DNA of 64,000 nucleotides, taken from NCBI RefSeq assembly GCF_013410215.1, contig NZ_JACCFQ010000001.1, forward strand, positions 1 to 64,000, given 5' to 3'. The notes under the pieces are model-generated. The model did not search any database and had not been told where the DNA came from. It saw only the letters and a program-made list of their open reading frames with translations. The translations under genes and the position numbers were made by a program. Source of the stretch: Nesterenkonia sandarakina. GTDB lineage: Bacteria; Actinomycetota; Actinomycetes; Actinomycetales; Micrococcaceae. Below, piece by piece: positions 16,629-24,427 of the stretch (position 1 is the first letter of the stretch; every line of letters begins with the position of its first letter).

Positions 16629-17240
16629 ATGGATACACAGCTGCACGCAGTGGCACTGAACTGCACGTTGAAACCCTCCCCCGACCAGTCCAGCACCGAC
16701 GTGATCACCGACCAGCTGCTGACCGAGCTGGCGTCCCACGGTGTCACCGCAGAGACCATCCGTATCGTCGACTACGACGTCAAACCAGGTGTCGAAGCGG
16801 ATATGGGGACCGGGGACCAGTGGCCGCAGATCCTTGAGCGGATCAACGCCGCCGACATCCTGGTCTTCGGCACCCCGACCTGGGTGGGTCATATGTCCAG
16901 CGTGGCCCAACGGGTGCTGGAGCGCCTGGATGCAGCGTTGTCTGCCACCGATGACCAGGGGCGTCCGGTCATGTTTGGCAAGGTCGCGTTGGTCGCAGTG
17001 GTGGGCAACGAGGATGGTGCGCACAAGATCATCGCCGATGCCTTTCAAGGACTCAACGACATAGGGTTCAGCATCCCCGCCCAAGGCGGGACCTACTGGA
17101 ACCACGAGGCGATGAACCCGAAGGACTACAAAGACCTCGACGAGACGCCTCCTGCGGTGGCCGCGACCAATAAGACCGCCGCCGCGAACGCAGTCCACCT
17201 TGCCCGCCAGTTGGCCCGGGATCAGTACCCGGCCACATAA
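16629..17240 (+). CDS. Flavodoxin-family NAD(P)H-dependent oxidoreductase
   Basis: 203 residues with a flavodoxin-like fold: an N-terminal strand ending in ALNCTLKPSPDQSSTD (phosphate loop for FMN), NAADILVFGTPTWVGHMSSVAQRVLERL (the W/Y-G second FMN loop) and GKVALVAVVGNEDGAHK before the third loop. It resembles the WrbA/NADPH-dependent FMN reductase superfamily, which reduces quinones or flavins. It is monocistronic, between the lactone-oxidase pair and a gene-free stretch. The ATG follows a poor ribosome site, but the motif-containing frame starts there. Confidence 0.85.
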   Translation: MDTQLHAVALNCTLKPSPDQSSTDVITDQLLTELASHGVTAETIRIVDYDVKPGVEADMGTGDQWPQILERINAADILVFGTPTWVGHMSSVAQRVLERLDAALSATDDQGRPVMFGKVALVAVVGNEDGAHKIIADAFQGLNDIGFSIPAQGGTYWNHEAMNPKDYKDLDETPPAVAATNKTAAANAVHLARQLARDQYPAT

Positions 17241-17886
17241 GTGGCCCTCCGGGAGTCCGCTCAAAGGGTGCGTGACACTTCTGTCCTGAGAGTCGCTCCT
17301 GACATCGAATCCATCAGGGCCCCGCCGGCCCGCTGCTAGACCGACGAGGTGCGGCGAGCCTACGCCCGCTCCCTCCCGGCTCGTTTAAGTCCCGGTGAAT
17401 GTGACGTGGTCACCAACCGGTTCCGTAGACCGGCACTGCTGCAAGTCCTGCCCAGACTTGCTGGCGGAGCGCATCGTCGGCGGGCTCGGCACTGGCGGTG
17501 AGCCCTGGCCTCAGTGCTCTATAGCCTGTCCTTAGAACAAAGCCTTATGCACACCAGCACAACGAGCCTAGAAGCCCCGCCGCCCACTCGGTCCAGCACT
17601 CCGCCAGCAGTAACGAGCGGGCGACCGCGACGGGGCCCTCGGCATCACTCCTGGCTACCAATCCGGGGTACCGGATCCAGGCGCGCTCCTTGTGCATCAG
17701 ACACATGAACAGGGACCATGGTCCTGACGTCACTGACATCTCTGGAGCGAATGGGATCAGAGGTGGACAGAGTAGAAGTCCTTGCTAGAAAAGGAGGTTC
17801 CACGGCGAGTCCGACCCCGGTCCTGCTGCTTGCGTCCGGGGGATGCGTCCTCGGCATGCCTGTTCAACACGGGCGCGGCTGCTGGG
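17241..17886. other. 646-bp gap without recognisable gene
   Basis: Open frames on both strands are short, Arg/Pro-rich and look like noise. Nothing resembling an RNA gene or mobile element was recognised. It lies between a rightward and a leftward gene and may be decayed sequence. Confidence 0.4.
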
Positions 17887-18369
17887 TCATGCTGCCTCGA
17901 GATTCGCCCGACTGCCCGGTCGACCCGGCGCCGCAGAGAGGTCCAAAGCGGGAGGTGCTTCGGTTCTCGCCTCGGGGAGCTCTGCGGTTGTGGTGGGGGT
18001 ACCTGCTGCGGCGATCGCGCTGCTGGTCAGCGCTCCTCGCAGTACACCGCCTTCCACTACTGGCAGGTACTCGACCTGGTGGGTCGCCATCAGGGCCAGT
18101 GCTTCGTCGACCGTACTGCTCATCGAGACTAACGGTGTCGTGGTGGTCATCAGGTGCTGGGCCCTGAGTGAGTAGGCGAGATCTCCCATGGAGCTCAGTG
18201 CCCGCTCCAGAGCAACGTAGGTGACGATTCCCAGGTAGGACCCATCAGGGTCACACAGTGGCAACGCGTCAGTGCCAACCTGAGTCAGTCCGCAGGACGC
18301 CTCGGTGAGTGAGGAGTCCATGCGCAGCCACATCGGCGTGGAGTCCATCAAATCTTTGATCGTGTGCAT
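17887..18369 (-). CDS. CBS-domain protein
   Basis: 160 residues from ATG 18369 (a TTG codon precedes it in frame). Two CBS motifs are visible: residues ~1-60 (IKDLMDSTPMWLRMDSSLTEAS ... DPDGSYLGIVTYVAL) and ~70-125 (HLMTTTTPLVSMSSTVDEALALMATHQVEYLPVVEGGVLRGALT). A Bateman pair like this binds adenine nucleotides. The C-terminal ~35 residues are a low-complexity Pro/Ala tail. It is the last of nine leftward genes forming a stress cluster and one of four CBS proteins within 4.1 kb. Confidence 0.85.
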   Translation of the reverse strand: MHTIKDLMDSTPMWLRMDSSLTEASCGLTQVGTDALPLCDPDGSYLGIVTYVALERALSSMGDLAYSLRAQHLMTTTTPLVSMSSTVDEALALMATHQVEYLPVVEGGVLRGALTSSAIAAAGTPTTTAELPEARTEAPPALDLSAAPGRPGSRANLEAA

Positions 18370-18504
18370 CAAGGGCTTTCTCTTTTTGGGTTAATGCCAA
18401 CTACTGTTAGACGTTCTGCGCGCGATCCCGAACAAGGGCCAGGGCCTCACCAGCAAGACCCACGCAAGCGGTGGGTAAAACATCCATGCCGCCGGGCCGC
18501 GGCT

Positions 18505-18669
18505 TTAGGTCGCTGGTGTTCCCGGAAGAAGCTCTACCGTGTGCTCGGGCTTCCGGTGCGTGGTTGCGCGGTAGATCATCGTGCACGCCTGAGCGCTGAG
18601 AAGAACTGTCAGGATCATCAGCGCCGCGAGGACGAAGCCGTTGATCGTGTGAAGAAGTGCCATATCCAT
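18505..18669 (-). CDS. Small single-span membrane protein
   Basis: 54 residues starting at ATG 18669, preceded by AAAGGA at 7-base spacing; an upstream in-frame ATG at 18690 lacks this. One helix (TINGFVLAALMILTVLLSAQACTMIY) is followed by a short basic tail. No family recognised. Spacing within the stress cluster and a good ribosome site argue it is real. Confidence 0.55.
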   Translation of the reverse strand: MDMALLHTINGFVLAALMILTVLLSAQACTMIYRATTHRKPEHTVELLPGTPAT

Positions 18670-18837
18670 GGGTGAGTCCTTTGAGATCATTCGGGACAGA
18701 TAAGACCGTCAGCACACCAGGTGAGACGTGGGTGTGGTGCCCGGGTCAGCGCGCAGTTGAAGCGCCGGGAGTGAACGCGAATCGCAGGTCTCGGGAGGCG
18801 AAAGATTCCCCGAGCAGCGAGCCTTAAAGCCGATGTC

Positions 18838-19038
18838 TTATTGGGCGCAGTGTTCGCAGCAGAAGACGTCCCCGTTTTTGCGTACCCCGTGTCCGATCAC
18901 GCGACTGCCGCAATGAGCGCAGCTCGGTGCCATCTTGTGGATCGCGCACTCGAAACTGTCGAAGGTGTAGGTGTTTTGGTCTTGGGTGATGGTCATCGCG
19001 CTGTTGTAGTCGTTTCCGCACGTGTCGCACACGGTCAT
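18838..19038 (-). CDS. Prokaryotic metallothionein-type zinc protein
   Basis: 66 residues rich in Cys/His: VCDTCGNDYN, then TFDSFECAIHKMAPSCAHCGSRVIGHGV and the C-terminal VFCCEHCA. The CCxxCA ending and the TFDSFECAIH block match actinobacterial prokaryotic metallothioneins (PF02069), small proteins that chelate Zn or Cd. AGGAGG precedes the ATG. Its position next to KGG, DUF4383 and CBS genes suggests induction under general stress. Family call from motif recall. Confidence 0.75.
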   Translation of the reverse strand: MTVCDTCGNDYNSAMTITQDQNTYTFDSFECAIHKMAPSCAHCGSRVIGHGVRKNGDVFCCEHCAQ

Positions 19039-19137
19039 GTCTTCCTCCTGAGATAGTTCTGGATCGTGAGGTGAGCGATCTGCCCAGCACGACCCATCTC
19101 ACGCAGAGAATCTGGTGTCTGGATGTCCCGTGCCTGT

Positions 19138-19197
19138 CACGGGCCGGTCCGGCGACGAGGACGCGCTGTCCTCGTGTTCTCGCCGAACCGGCCCGTG
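19138..19197 (-). terminator. Long hairpin after the KGG-repeat gene
   Basis: CACGGGCCGGTCCGGCGA (19138-19155) pairs with its near-perfect complement at 19180-19197 (one G-T). The interior adds a second perfect stem, CGAGGAC/GTCCTCG, giving a near-continuous hairpin of about 25 bp. It lies 37 bp downstream of the KGG gene's stop on the minus strand. Confidence 0.6.
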
Positions 19198-19233
19198 TTG
19201 AGTCGCCTGTGGACTCACCAGGAATGCTCGGGT

Positions 19234-19560
19234 CTAGCTGTTGCGTCCGCCCTTGGCCTTGTCCTCAGTGGACTGGGCCTGAGCTCCCTGCTGGCCGGCC
19301 TGGCTGGGATCGGCCGAGTTGGAGTCTCCGAAGCTGCCGGAGCTCTGCTGGCCACCCTTCTGACCAGCCTGGCTCGGGTCAGCCGAGTTGGAGTCTCCGA
19401 AGCTGCCGGAGCTCTGCTGGCCACCCTTCTGACCTTCCCGGCTCGGGTCAGCCGAGTTGGAGTCACCGAAGCTGCCCGAGCTCTGCTGGCCACCCTTGCT
19501 GGCCTGGTCTTCGGTGTCGTTGCGGTTGCCGAACTGTCCTGAGTTGTTCTGATCAGCCAT
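19234..19560 (-). CDS. KGG-repeat stress protein (GsiB-like)
   Basis: 108 residues, highly hydrophilic. Three near-identical 23-residue units each read KGGQQSSGSFGDSNSADPS followed by (Q/R)(A/E)GQ, preceded by GNRNDTEDQASKGGQQ and followed by a divergent end. KGG motifs occur in hydrophilin-type stress proteins such as B. subtilis GsiB and E. coli YciG, thought to protect against desiccation or other stress. The ATG at 19560 is chosen because AAGGAG stands 7 bases before it; a GTG lies directly upstream. Intrinsically disordered in all likelihood. Confidence 0.85.
   Translation of the reverse strand: MADQNNSGQFGNRNDTEDQASKGGQQSSGSFGDSNSADPSREGQKGGQQSSGSFGDSNSADPSQAGQKGGQQSSGSFGDSNSADPSQAGQQGAQAQSTEDKAKGGRNS
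19313..19500. repeat. 69-bp in-frame tandem repeat, ~3 copies
   Basis: The units begin at 19313, 19382 and 19451 (GCCGAGTTGG...), exactly 69 bp apart and nearly identical. They encode the 23-residue KGG unit. High nucleotide identity, including third positions, suggests recent expansion by slippage or recombination. Confidence 0.9.
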
Positions 19561-19732
19561 CACAATGCTCCTTACCTATTCGTTTCAGTCTCATTCGAGA
19601 CCTGTACACGAGGCGCAATGCCTCTCCGTTCAGCGCCAGAGAGACTCGTTCTAGGGGTCTGGCTCTCTGGCGCCCCGCCCCGGCACCCGGTCCTTCGAGT
19701 AGCGGGGGCGTGGATCTAGGGTGGTGCCCCGT

Positions 19733-20218
19733 TCAGGGACGCCCACGCTGGTCGTGGCCACGGTGGGGAAGTTCCTCGTGAGTGCGGCGAGGCAGGAAGG
19801 ACAGGGCGATCATGGTCACGCCGAGTCCCAGGTGCAGCCAGTCATTAGCGGTGTTCAGCGGCACAAAATTGGCCATGGAGTTCTTGTCGATGACAAGCCC
19901 GTAGATCCAGAGCCCGAGGTAGACCACGCCGCCCCAGAGCAGGAAGTGCCGGGCCGCGGTCCCGGTCCGGGCCAGGGCCACCCCGACCACGCCGTAGAGC
20001 AGGTGCACGATGTTGTGCAGCACCGAGACTTGGAAGATGCCCAGCAGCATCGCTTCTGAGTGATGCCCGGCGAAGGCCATAGTGTCGTATCCGGTGGTGA
20101 TACCGGGGATGAAACCGGCTGCGCCGACCAGGAGGAACACTGCCCCGTAGGCCAGGGCCGCCCATTGCACCGGGGACCTCACGGTCTGTCTCTTCTCTGC
20201 TCGGGTCGTCGTCATCAT
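19733..20218 (-). CDS. DUF4383 membrane protein
   Basis: 161 residues with four predicted helices: VQWAALAYGAVFLLVGAAGFI, then a stretch ending LGIFQVSVLHNIVHLLYGVVGV, HFLLWGGVVYLGLWIYGLVI and DWLHLGLGVTMIALSFL. The FQVSVLHNIVHLLYG core and the NDWLHLGLG motif are characteristic of DUF4383, a widespread actinobacterial membrane family of unknown function. GGGGAG precedes ATG 20218, with a second in-frame ATG right after it. Part of the stress cluster. Confidence 0.88.
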   Translation of the reverse strand: MMTTTRAEKRQTVRSPVQWAALAYGAVFLLVGAAGFIPGITTGYDTMAFAGHHSEAMLLGIFQVSVLHNIVHLLYGVVGVALARTGTAARHFLLWGGVVYLGLWIYGLVIDKNSMANFVPLNTANDWLHLGLGVTMIALSFLPRRTHEELPHRGHDQRGRP

Positions 20219-20376
20219 GCTCCCCTTTCCTTCTTCGATCCTTGTCTGGACCCATCTGGCCTATCTGGCCTATCTGTCATCACCGTTGTCGCGGTGCCAG
20301 CTCGCCACCCTCGCTCCCGGTGTGAACCCCCTTGCGGTGACTGCCTCCGGGTGGTTCGCGGATGGTTGGTGGGTGG

Positions 20377-20793
20377 TTACTCGTAGGAGATGAGTTCCAC
20401 CAGTTCCCCGGCGCGGTCCTCCGGCATGGCCCGGGCAATATCGGCCTGAGCGAGCATCCCGACCAGGTCGTGGCCATCGATCACCGGAAGCCGCCGCACC
20501 TGGTGGCTGGTCATGGTGGCGATGGCTTCTTCGATCGTGTCGTCAGCACCGATCGTGACCGGCTTGCCTGACCCGAGTTCACCGGCTGTGACCTCACGGG
20601 GGTCAGTGCCTGCGGCGATGCATTCGCGCACGATGTCGCGGTCGGTGAGCATCCCGTGAAGCCGGTCGTTCTCCCCACAGATCGGCAGCGCCCCGACACC
20701 GAGGTCTTTCATCTTCCGGGCAGCCTCTTGAAGGGTCTGGTTCTCCCCGATGCACTCGGCACCGGCGGTCATGATCTCGCGTGCTGTGGTCAT
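20377..20793 (-). CDS. CBS-domain protein
   Basis: 138 residues from ATG 20793, set by AAGGAG 5 bases upstream; the frame is open farther back but has no signal. Two complete CBS domains: TAREIMTAGAECIGENQTLQEAARKMKDLGVGALPI ... GMLTDRDIVRECIAAG, and KPVTIGADDTIEEAIATMTSHQVRRLPVIDGHDLVGMLAQADI. This is the common stand-alone actinobacterial Bateman protein (as in the Mycobacterium DosR regulon). Likely an adenine-nucleotide sensor. It follows two further CBS genes in the same direction. Confidence 0.9.
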   Translation of the reverse strand: MTTAREIMTAGAECIGENQTLQEAARKMKDLGVGALPICGENDRLHGMLTDRDIVRECIAAGTDPREVTAGELGSGKPVTIGADDTIEEAIATMTSHQVRRLPVIDGHDLVGMLAQADIARAMPEDRAGELVELISYE

Positions 20794-20843
20794 CTCAACT
20801 CCTTGATATCGGTGGGTTACTCGCTTCAAGAAAACGTTCGCCA

Positions 20844-21344
20844 CTACCGGTGGCTCCCGACAGGGGCCGATTCTGAGGGCCGCGGCCGGTGGGATTCCGA
20901 CGGGCGCGGCCGGTGGCTGGTCGAGCGGGCCCGATCGGCGAGTTCTTCGACCATGGCGCCGTCGCGCTGGGCGCACCATTGGAAGACCTCAGTCGGGTGC
21001 AGCACCCCTACAGGTTCTTCACCGGCGAAGACCACCACAGGTCTGACCCCGTGGGCCTGGTAGTACGTCACGCACTCCTGGATCGGATCATCAGGACCCA
21101 GTAGGGCCGGCATGTGGGTCACCGTGCTCGCGCAGCGCTTGTGCCCCCACGCGTCGGGGTGGGTTGCCTTGATGGTTTTGAGGTCCTCACGGGTGAGCAC
21201 ACCGATAGGCCGGTCGTGGAGATCCCGGACGAGGACCATCTCGCTCTGGGTTCTGGCCAGAGCCTGGTGCGCGGCCTCGACCGACTGGGTCTCACACACC
21301 GAACATCCCAACGGGCGTAAGAGATCACCAATTCGTGTAGACAT
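20844..21344 (-). CDS. CBS-like regulatory protein
   Basis: 166 residues. Two divergent CBS repeats are visible: IGDLLRPLGCSVCETQSVEAAHQALARTQSEMVLVRDLHDRPIGVLTREDL and MPALLGPDDPIQECVTYYQAHGVRPVVVFAGEEPVGVLHPTEV. The tail has a SHRPRPSE tandem repeat and is probably disordered. A strong AGGAGG lies before the ATG, which is 20 bp inside the upstream CBS gene, so the pair is coupled. Both proteins share the layout PVG(V/I)L(H/Y)P(T/E)..F.WC near the C-terminus, suggesting tandem duplication. Confidence 0.75.
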   Translation of the reverse strand: MSTRIGDLLRPLGCSVCETQSVEAAHQALARTQSEMVLVRDLHDRPIGVLTREDLKTIKATHPDAWGHKRCASTVTHMPALLGPDDPIQECVTYYQAHGVRPVVVFAGEEPVGVLHPTEVFQWCAQRDGAMVEELADRARSTSHRPRPSESHRPRPSESAPVGSHR

Positions 21345-21978
21345 CCTTACCTCCTAAAGAAGATCCAAGACGGGTCAAACGGCTCGGTTCATTCCCCGGT
21401 CTCAGGGCGCGCACCGGAGTCGTGGCCTGCACGGTTTCAGCCGAGCCGAGGAGAGACACCTCCGAGCGCGCGTGCTGCACCGACACAGACTCCCCACCGG
21501 AGGCTTGTGACTCACCGCCGCACCGGTCCGGGGAGACGAACGTCGGGACGCTAACTGGAGCTGTAGCAGTGGTGGCGGTGATCCGGGTGAAATCTAAGTG
21601 CGGCTGATCCAGGCACCAGAGGAATACTGGTTCTGGGTAGAGAATCCCCACCGGTTTCCACCCGTTCAGCACCGCCAACGGCCGGACGGTTTCGGTGCGG
21701 TAGCGCCACAGCACCCCTTCGACCGGCTGGCCCATCCGGAGGAACTCGACCCCACCAGAACACGCATCAGCGCACACGCCCTGGCGCCACCCTTCGGGGT
21801 GCTCGGCGGCTCTGGTAGCCAGGTCCTCATCAGTGAGCACTCCGAGGGTACGACCACCCGGGTCAACCACCAGCACGGCAGTATCCGAGCCGCGCAGCAG
21901 TTTTGCGGCGTCATCGAGAGGTTGGTGTGAGCTCAGGGTGTGCTGCACCGGGGACATCAGATCCGCTACACAGGTCAT
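21325..21978 (-). CDS. CBS-domain protein with long C-terminal tail
   Basis: 217 residues. CBS1: VADLMSPVQHTLSSHQPLDDAAKLLRGSDTAVLVVDPGGRTLGVLTDEDLATRA. A divergent CBS2 follows: MGQPVEGVLWRYRTETVRPLAVLNGWKPVGILYPEPVFLWC. The last ~75 residues are Ser/Thr/Pro-rich, without motif. It starts inside the STAS stop (ATGA) and overlaps the next CBS gene by 20 bp, so STAS-CBS-CBS are a coupled trio. The CBS2 layout is shared with the protein encoded at 20844-21344. Likely a ligand-sensing regulator of the partner STAS protein (inference). Confidence 0.8.
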   Translation of the reverse strand: MTCVADLMSPVQHTLSSHQPLDDAAKLLRGSDTAVLVVDPGGRTLGVLTDEDLATRAAEHPEGWRQGVCADACSGGVEFLRMGQPVEGVLWRYRTETVRPLAVLNGWKPVGILYPEPVFLWCLDQPHLDFTRITATTATAPVSVPTFVSPDRCGGESQASGGESVSVQHARSEVSLLGSAETVQATTPVRALRPGNEPSRLTRLGSSLGGKDVYTNW

Positions 21979-22277
21979 GGGGCCACCGCCTGGCAGTCAC
22001 AGGGCAGCGCCGGCAGGGCGGTGGTGATCCTTGGGAGGCCATCTTTGGTGCGGAGCTGGTCGATGTAGAGCTCCAAGGCGGCAAACCCGGCCGGATCGAG
22101 ATGGTCCAGGGCTTGGAGATCGACCACCAGGTCAGGACACGAGATGAACCCGGCGCCGCGGTCTAAGATTTCGGTGACCGTCTGGACGGTGTCCAGGGTC
22201 AGGCATCCCAGTACCTGGAGGCGTATGGGGCCAGCGAGGCCAGCAGCGTCGATGGTAACGCGAGAGGAATGCTCCAC
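21975..22277 (-). CDS. STAS-domain (anti-anti-sigma-like) protein
   Basis: 100 residues from GTG 22277 (VEHSSRVTID), chosen because AAGGA precedes it and the equivalent GTG is used in the second copy at 22983; a TTG at 22304 is also in frame. The pattern IRLQVLGCLTLDTVQTVTEILDRGAGFISCPDLVVDLQALDHLDPAGFAALELYID fits the STAS fold: the D-L-x-x-L-D-x-L-D loop is where a phospho-Ser normally sits, but here the site reads HLDPAG. Absence of that Ser suggests it is not switched by SpoIIAB-like kinases. It is the first gene of the CBS operon. Confidence 0.7.
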   Translation of the reverse strand: MEHSSRVTIDAAGLAGPIRLQVLGCLTLDTVQTVTEILDRGAGFISCPDLVVDLQALDHLDPAGFAALELYIDQLRTKDGLPRITTALPALPCDCQAVAP

Positions 22278-22284
22278 GGGGGTA

Positions 22285-22365
22285 GTCCTTGAGAAGAGAT
22301 TCAAGTGCCCGTGGCCTGAGCAATTCCAAAGTTAGTCGAAACACCGTGGGACTGTAAAGGCCCAG
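22285..22365. repeat. Shared STAS/ANTAR intergenic element, copy A
   Basis: This segment (TTGAGAAGAGATTCAAGTGC, CCCGTGGCC, CAATTC, then GTAAAGGCC) recurs inverted at 22876-22975 and direct at 26274-26348. It separates the leftward STAS gene from a rightward ANTAR remnant and probably carries divergent promoters. Confidence 0.7.
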
Positions 22366-22476
22366 GAACCGATCTCCTTGGATCCCCTGTGTGGGCGATC
22401 CGCGACGGCGTGCCGCGGGATTGCGCACAAGCTGACCCAATTCGGAGGCAGCCCCCAATTAGGAACGGAGCCTGCC

Positions 22477-22605
22477 ATGGATACCGCCGATTCCCCGCGC
22501 GATCTTTCTGAACTCCACCAGGTCCTTCTCGATATGACAACGAAGAAATGCATTTCCTGGGCAGCCGTCTGTCTCATAACGACCGCTAGCATCCAGGTCA
22601 TCTAG
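22477..22605 (+). pseudogene. Truncated GAF-ANTAR gene (5' relic)
   Basis: The frame begins MDTADSPRDLSELHQVLLD, clearly homologous to MATADIARDFSAELHQVLLD of the intact GAF-ANTAR protein at 26462, and the bases before the ATG (GGAACGGAGCCTGCC) also match. After ~22540 the similarity ends and the frame reads KKCISWAAVCLITTASIQVI to a stop. Only ~20 codons of the parent remain, so it is a deletion relic. Confidence 0.75.
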
Positions 22606-22982
22606 CTCTGTCTCTCACGACCGAGGACGGTCCTTTGTGGCCCGAACTTCCTTACCGGCGTCGTACCCCCCGTGCTCTCTGTCTTCCATGCTCGCCTGAT
22701 GTCTATCACCGGCACCCTCGTCGGTGCCGCAGTGGGCAACTGGCTCACCTCCAGATCGTCGGTCGCAAAAAGCGCCGTCGAAATCGGTCAGATAACCGGA
22801 TCGACGGGAAGGCCTATCGGCGAGACCTAGCGCTGCAGAGTTAACCTGAACTGCGGCAATTCGTGCAGGACCGAGCCCTGCACGACGAGATCCCACCACC
22901 CTTTACAACCCCGTAGAAGCAGCGCTAGCTTAGGAGTTGCTCAAGCCACGGGCACCTGATCCTTTAGTCAAGGACTATCCCC
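22606..22982. other. Gap between the two STAS copies
   Basis: About 375 bp. A 43-codon frame at 22699-22830 (+) starting MSITGTLVGAAVGNWLTSRS lacks a good ribosome site and may be a relic. From ~22876 to 22975 lies the inverted intergenic element. Confidence 0.35.
22876..22975. repeat. Shared STAS/ANTAR intergenic element, copy B (inverted)
   Basis: Reading the minus strand gives GTGCCCGTGGCTTGAGCAAC and later GGGGTTGTAAAGGG, matching copies A and C. Reading plus, GTTGCTCAAGCCACGGGCAC leads into GTCAAGGACTATCCCC and the GTG of the second STAS gene. Confidence 0.7.
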
Positions 22983-23366
22983 GTGGAGCATTCTCCCCGT
23001 GTTGGCATCGGCACCACAGACCTCGCTGTGCGAACCCAGCTGAAGGCACCGGGCCGTCGAACCAGGGAAGAGCTTCCTGCGATCACCGCGACCTTGGACC
23101 CCGGGGCCAGGTTCATCCTCGGACCAGATGTTGCTGCGGACCTGAAGGGCGCCGAGCCCACTTACCCGAACGGGCTGAGGGCTTCAGAGTTATACATCGC
23201 CAAGCGCTGCGCCGAGGTTGGATTATCAGGGATCATCCCCTCACCTCCAAGGTTCCTCCGCCAGTGTCGAGCGCTGTGCCCATCGGTGTGGCGGAGGGGG
23301 CGGTCTCCCCCTCACCGCCTTGACACCGCGAAGCCCAATTCTCGGTTTCGCACCCGCACCCAGTGA
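22983..23366 (+). pseudogene. Decayed STAS paralogue
   Basis: The first ~85 codons align with the intact STAS gene: (V/M)EHSPRVGIGTTDLA for VEHSSRVTIDAAGLA, then ITATLDPGARFILGPDVAADLKGAEPTYPNGLRASELYIAK for the STAS core. Substitutions remove hydrophobic core residues, and the C-terminus runs on as Arg/Pro-rich nonsense past the parent's stop position. The same AAGGA-GTG start is kept. It lies inverted relative to the intact copy. Possibly still translated but unlikely to fold. Confidence 0.65.
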
Positions 23367-23399
23367 TTGCATCCGTTGTTCCATCTCCCAGGAGGCACC

Positions 23400-24281
23400 A
23401 TGTTTTATCACAGACAGGCCCTGCAGTATCGAGCTACACCCGAGAAGCCCGACGCCGTCTACGCCCGCAAGCTTCAAGAGGTGATCGGTGGTCAGTACGG
23501 TGAGATCACGGTCGCCATGCAGTACAGCTTTCAGGCCTGGAACGCGCATATCCCTGGAAAGTACCGGGATCTGCTGTTCTCCACCGCGGCCGAGGAGTTC
23601 GGTCACGTGGAGATGCTCGCCACCATGGTGGCGCAGCTGCTGGAGAAGGCGCCCCATGGGATCGCCGAGGACGCGGTGCAGAACGATCCCACCGTGGCAG
23701 CGGTGGTCGGGGGCATGGACGTTCAGGACGCGATCCTCGCCGGTGCCGGGGCGCGTCCGGTGGACAGCAACGGCAACCCGTGGAACGCCGGCTACGTCAC
23801 CGCCAGCGGGAACCTGCTGGCCGACTTCACTTCGAACATCAACGCTGAGATGCAGGGCCGGATCGCGGTGGCCAGGCTCTATCACCAGACTGATGACCCG
23901 GGGGTCCGGGATCTGCTGTCGTTCCTGCTGGCCAGGGATACGCATCATCAGAATCAGTGGCTCGCCGCGGCGAGGGAGCTTCAGGAGCAGAGGATCGAGG
24001 AGCTGCCGGTTCCGAGCAACTTCCCGATCAAGAAGGAGCATCGGGAGTTCTCCTACCAGGCGATCAACTTCTCCGACGGCGCCTCGATGGCTGACGGCCC
24101 CTGGGCGTCGGGGCCCAGCCCCGACGGTCTCGGTGAGTTCAGCTACGTGGACACCCCGATGGAAGGCGTTCCCATGCCGCCCCCGACCCATCCCGACTCC
24201 CGGTTCTACGGAACCACTGAGCTGCCCAATGCGGTGGAGAAGACCGCGGGAGCGGTGCAGGACAAACTCAAGAAAGAATAA
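23400..24281 (+). CDS. Manganese catalase
   Basis: 293 residues from ATG 23400, preceded by AGGAGG. All dinuclear-Mn ligands known from the Lactobacillus enzyme have counterparts here: E35 (GEITVAMQYS), E66 and H69 (AAEEFGHVEM), E150 (NINAEMQGR) and H183 (TRDTHHQNQW-like region, ARDTHHQNQW). The protein should dismutate hydrogen peroxide in the cytosol without heme. The C-terminal ~60 residues carry the usual loop and a Lys-rich end. It is monocistronic in the stress cluster, consistent with oxidative-stress induction. Confidence 0.95.
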   Translation: MFYHRQALQYRATPEKPDAVYARKLQEVIGGQYGEITVAMQYSFQAWNAHIPGKYRDLLFSTAAEEFGHVEMLATMVAQLLEKAPHGIAEDAVQNDPTVAAVVGGMDVQDAILAGAGARPVDSNGNPWNAGYVTASGNLLADFTSNINAEMQGRIAVARLYHQTDDPGVRDLLSFLLARDTHHQNQWLAAARELQEQRIEELPVPSNFPIKKEHREFSYQAINFSDGASMADGPWASGPSPDGLGEFSYVDTPMEGVPMPPPTHPDSRFYGTTELPNAVEKTAGAVQDKLKKE

Positions 24282-24427
24282 GCCCCCCGAGGTGGTACGG
24301 CTGGGCTCAAATCAACACACAGGCAATTCGCTCCTCAGGACGCCAAAGCAACTCGGCCGCAAAACTACCCTCCTGTGGCGGATATTACATTCATGCCAAA
24401 ACAAAATAACAAGTTAGGAATCTAAAA

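Noticed and set aside
22937-23323. 128-codon plus-strand frame overlapping the second STAS copy
   Set aside because: The alternative frame aligns with the intact STAS protein, so this one is a shadow.
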